From Alphaproteobacteria bacterium (GTDB lineage: Bacteria > Pseudomonadota > Alphaproteobacteria > Rs-D84), in NCBI GenBank assembly GCA_024402755.1, contig JAKSTD010000005.1, positions 1 to 9,501 on the forward strand: a stretch of 9,501 nt of DNA, given 5' to 3'. The notes beneath the pieces are model-generated. The model saw nothing but the letters and a program-made list of their open reading frames with translations, had not been told where the DNA came from and did not search any database. Shown here in pieces: positions 6,208-9,501 of this stretch. How positions within the stretch are numbered: position 1 is the stretch's first letter; every line of letters begins with the position of its first letter. The translations under genes were made by a program, and so were the position numbers.

Positions 6208-8147
6208 TTACAAATATCTGTTCCGCTGCCCATCGCAAACCCCACATCAGCGCGTTTTAACGCAGGCGCATCATTTGTACCATCGCCACACATACCGATA
6301 CAAAGATTCATTTCTTGGGCAACTTTCACCAATCTCAATTTAGTTTTCGGCACGGCGCGCGCAATCACTTTTATTTTATATAATTTCTTTTTAATTTCAC
6401 TATCGCTCATTGCATCTAATTCGCGTGCTGTTAAAACTAAATCTTTATCGCTGGTTACGATACCGCTATCCACACCTATTGCGCGTGCAGTATCTAATAT
6501 ATCACCCGTCATCATAATTACATGTATGCCAGCATCTCTCATACGCACCACACCACTTGGGACTTCGCGCCGCACATCATCACGAATGCTTACCAACGAT
6601 ACCAATGTTAAATCATCTGGCAATTTCGCATTTAATTTATTTCCGGACACAAAAGCCAATGCCAAAACCCGTTTTGCTTGTTTTGCATTTTCACGAACAA
6701 TTTTCATCATCTTATTTTTATCAATACGATGAGATGCACCGTTTACATCGATATACTTGTTTGCGTGTTCCAGTATAATTTCCGGCGCCCCAGTATAAAG
6801 AATATATTCTTTTTTATCCTTCTGTCGCATAACACGCACAGCAGAAAATTTATTCGCGCTATCGAACGGAATCTTATCCAAAGTTTTTATTTCTTTTTGC
6901 ACAGATTTAAATAATTTCGAATTTCTGTCCAACGCAGATAACAGTGCGCGTTGTGTACTTGTGCCGCCAACAATCTTACCTTTTTCATCAAATGCAGCGC
7001 CCGTATTAAACAAAATATCAGCGGCAATGAATCGTGATATCGGCAAATCAGAATTAAAATCAACCTGACTACCATCCCCAAGGTAATTTGTGATTGGAAT
7101 CAAATTACCATAAGTCAAAGTCCCTGTTTTATCTGTACATAAAATTTGTATATTTCCTGCCTCTGGAATTTTATGAGTATTTTTTGCCAACACATTATGC
7201 TTTATCATCTTGCTAGCATTTTGCGATATTATGATTGTAATAATGAACGGTAAACCTTCTGGCACAGCGGCAACAACAATAGTCAATGAAACAATTAACA
7301 CATTTAAAAATTGATGGACCATATTCAATGCACCGCTTGATAAAAATGCGTTTATTCCGCCAGCTACCATGACTGCATCAGCCAACAACACAATCGCAAC
7401 TATCGTGCCACCGATATAACCGAATCGACCTATGTTCAATGCTAATTTATCCAGTTTCATATCCAAATCAGTTTTTACTTCTTCTATGTTTCGCATTGAT
7501 AACAATGTTTTTGCATTTTCAGTATGTACCCCTATTTTCCCAACGACCATAAAGCATTCACCGCTTTGCACAGTTGTTCCAGAAAACAGCAAATTTTTAC
7601 TAACATAATCATCCGCAGAAATTTCCGCCTTGCGATTATATTTAAAACCGACAATGGATTCCTTTGGGCATTCGGCAGATTCCCCGTTCAACACAGAATT
7701 ATTCACATTTATTCGCCCATCAAGTATATATCCATCTGCAGGCACAGTTTCCCCAGACTGTAAAAATACAATATCACCAACAACAATATCTTCTGTATTT
7801 ATTGTTTTAAATTTACCATTACGTACGACCATAATGTGTCGCACTGCCGTCTTGTTCCTTAAATCCACAGAATATTTTTGGGATTTTAATTTTGTGATTG
7901 TCCCAATGACACCAACGCTAAACAAAACAAGCCCAACACCGATTGGTTCGATATACCCGCCAAAACCGAACAGAGCCAGAATCAAAAACAAAACCAACAT
8001 ACCCAATAAAATCAAATTGATTTTATCGTGAAATGTTTCCTTGAAAAAATACCAAGCACTTTTTGGTTTTACACCCGGCACAATATTTGCGCCAAATTTT
8101 TTTCTACTTTGCAAAACCTGCCGTGAATTTAAACCAGTATATTTCAT
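5551..8147 (-). pseudogene. P-type cation ATPase (calcium-type, P-IIB-like), broken by an internal deletion/frameshift
   Basis: A P-type ATPase in two frames: 8147-6168 (N-terminal 659 aa) and a continuation open from 6207 down to 5551. Intact members pump Ca2+ or similar cations across the inner membrane. Visible parts: cation N-domain and M1/M2 (about 1-85); A-domain with NGES at 154-157 (usually TGES); M3/M4 with VAAVPEGLP (292-300, calcium-site Glu297); DKTGT with phosphorylated D339; YTGAPE (451-456, where the usual nucleotide-site Lys is Thr); IRDDVRREV; TGD (547-549); GDGTND (621-626). After GTDICK (K647) the frame runs out, while the other frame resumes with GIVDAVLFGRTFLNNVTKF and M5-M10, including NICEDSLNSLAFGGEPA in M6. 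Compared with relatives, about 13 residues (the ASDxxLxDDNF segment) are missing. Two pieces totalling about 860 residues match the family length. An assembly error remains possible. The start is backed by AAGGAAGT. Confidence 0.8.
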
Positions 8148-8152
8148 AAATT

Positions 8153-8160
8153 ACTTCCTT
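8153..8160 (-). promoter_or_regulatory. Ribosome binding site of the ATPase gene
   Basis: On the minus strand AAGGAAGT lies 5 bases before the ATG at 8147, fixing the MKYTGLNSRQ start. Confidence 0.65.
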
Positions 8161-8174
8161 TTTAATACACGACC

Positions 8175-8183
8175 ATTGTATCA
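8175..8183 (-). promoter_or_regulatory. Candidate extended -10 promoter for the ATPase-tatD-tcdA genes
   Basis: On the minus strand TGATACAAT matches the extended -10 form TGnTAnnnT. It sits about 27 bases before the ATPase start, with a plausible short leader containing the ribosome binding site. No good -35 hexamer is visible. Transcription could also enter from the upstream secreted-protein gene, because only a weak terminator lies between. Confidence 0.35.
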
Positions 8184-8194
8184 CAAATTTATGC

Positions 8195-8221
8195 AAAAAG
8201 CGATTGCCTGAACTAACAATC
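8195..8221 (-). terminator. Weak terminator-like hairpin after the secreted-protein gene
   Basis: On the minus strand GATTG-(10 bases)-CAATC (8217-8221 with 8202-8206) is followed two bases later by TTTTT. The stem is only 5 bp and AT-leaning, so termination may be partial. Confidence 0.25.
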
Positions 8222-8232
8222 ATTACAAAAAA

Positions 8233-9247
<1,015 letters not shown>

Positions 9248-9253
9248 ATTTTT

Positions 9254-9260
9254 CTCCTTT
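9254..9260 (-). promoter_or_regulatory. Ribosome binding site deciding the start of the secreted-protein gene
   Basis: On the minus strand AAAGGAG lies 6 bases before the ATG at 9247. This is the strongest translation signal in the region and places initiation upstream of the TG tract, not downstream of it. Confidence 0.75.
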
Positions 9261-9286
9261 GACTTTTGTTCTTTACGAACACATTC

Positions 9287-9330
9287 ACTATATCACATTT
9301 TCATTATGAATAAAAGTGTTTTTTATTCAT
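9287..9330 (-). promoter_or_regulatory. Promoter region with overlapping perfect inverted repeat
   Basis: On the minus strand TATAGT (9287-9292) is one base from the -10 consensus and would give a leader of about 30 bases before the ATG. A weak TTTTAT -35 candidate at 9310-9315, 17 bases away, falls inside a perfect 10-bp inverted repeat (ATGAATAAAA / TTTTATTCAT, arms 9306-9315 and 9321-9330, 5-base loop). The position suggests an operator site for a dimeric regulator; that is an inference. Confidence 0.4.
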
Positions 9331-9351
9331 GCTTTTGTATCGCGAAAACAA

Positions 9352-9376
9352 AAAAAATGCCAGATTGGCATTTTTT
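9352..9376. terminator. Bidirectional rho-independent terminator
   Basis: AAAAAATGCCA-GAT-TGGCATTTTTT is an 11-bp stem with a 3-base loop and T-runs on both strands. On the minus strand it would end a transcript entering from beyond the right edge, just after the GC-richer block. On the plus strand no gene precedes it, so the minus-strand use is more likely. Confidence 0.75.
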
Positions 9377-9383
9377 ATATTTC

Positions 9384-9496
9384 TGGTGGACGCACAGGGA
9401 CTCGCTCGAGCAAAGCCCTGCGCGCAAACCGTGACGATTTCACTTCGCTTCGCTTGTAGAGCCTACTCGGTTTCGAATCCTTCGTTGCTTTGCAAC
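9384..9496. other. GC-richer block of nested inverted repeats; no convincing gene
   Basis: This stretch is visibly richer in G+C than the rest of the window and has stops in all three minus-strand frames. It contains a 9-bp stem with one G-U pair (9391-9399 with 9416-9424, 16-base loop). It also has a long-range pair AAACCG/CGGTTT (9426-9431 with 9468-9473) enclosing two small hairpins (GTGA/TCAC at 9431-9443, which shares one base with the outer stem, and GTAG/CTAC at 9456-9466), and a GTTGC/GCAAC hairpin (9484-9496). On the minus strand the left end reads like a tRNA 3' end (TGCGTCCACCA) followed by the terminator. It may be a structured RNA, an intergenic repeat element, or the tail of something beyond the edge. 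Confidence 0.4.
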
Positions 9497-9501
9497 TTTA
9501 A

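Noticed and set aside
6168..6209. The end of the first ATPase frame (KELSMLCFLDEHF) looks like the conserved KEASDxxLLDDNF segment, hinting that the frame is correct to its stop.
   Set aside because: The overlapping frame over the same bases gives GIVDAVLFGRTFLNN, a much stronger and longer family match that continues into M5, so the resemblance in the first frame is most likely chance.
9384..9460. A tRNA gene on the minus strand ending TGCGTCCACCA.
   Set aside because: No matching GGACGCA 5' arm is found at tRNA distance, and the would-be T loop is 16 bases instead of 7. I also looked for a permuted tmRNA partner downstream and saw none.

Overview
The window is AT-rich with compact gene spacing. 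It encodes a GatB C-terminus, a MiaB, and several secreted or outer-membrane proteins with C-terminal aromatic barrel endings, so the host is a Gram-negative bacterium. The GatB tail, the small porin-like protein and the secreted protein with a GYTFKGW-type repeat suggest an uncultured, host-associated alphaproteobacterium. That placement is an inference from family resemblance, not a demonstrated assignment.

Layout. On the plus strand, positions 1-1753 carry the end of gatB, an unrecognised 58-residue small gene (272-448) with a strong ribosome binding site, and miaB (452-1753). They are packed like one operon. Everything from 1755 to 9247 lies on the minus strand. Read in the direction of transcription, it starts with a secreted LamG-like/Flg_new-repeat protein (8233-9247). 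Next is a P-type calcium-type ATPase split by a frameshift (5551-8147), then a TatD-family hydrolase (4826-5521), and TcdA (4159-4833), whose start overlaps the hydrolase stop. A small outer-membrane barrel protein (3415-4029) with its own terminator follows. Last is an autotransporter-like protein (1755-3326), which converges on miaB with a single base between the stops. The right edge (9248-9501) is non-coding. It holds a promoter with a perfect inverted repeat, a bidirectional terminator and a GC-richer block with several nested inverted repeats.

The most notable observation is at the right end. The secreted protein gene has a good ribosome binding site and ATG at 9247, but a 33-base (TG)n tract (9175-9207) lies between that start and the signal-peptide frame. 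At the present repeat length the ATG frame stops after 25 codons. Gain of one dinucleotide unit, or loss of two, would join it in frame to a complete signal peptide and the 260-residue exported domain. This is the expected architecture of a phase-variable surface gene, seen here in the OFF state. The second anomaly is the ATPase: about 40 bases appear to be missing just after the GDGTND hinge, which removes a conserved segment and shifts the frame. The two could be genuine or could be assembly errors, and the entries state what would decide.

Functionally, gatB and miaB are translation and tRNA-modification genes, and TcdA also modifies tRNA. The remaining genes are envelope functions: an ion pump remnant and three exported proteins.
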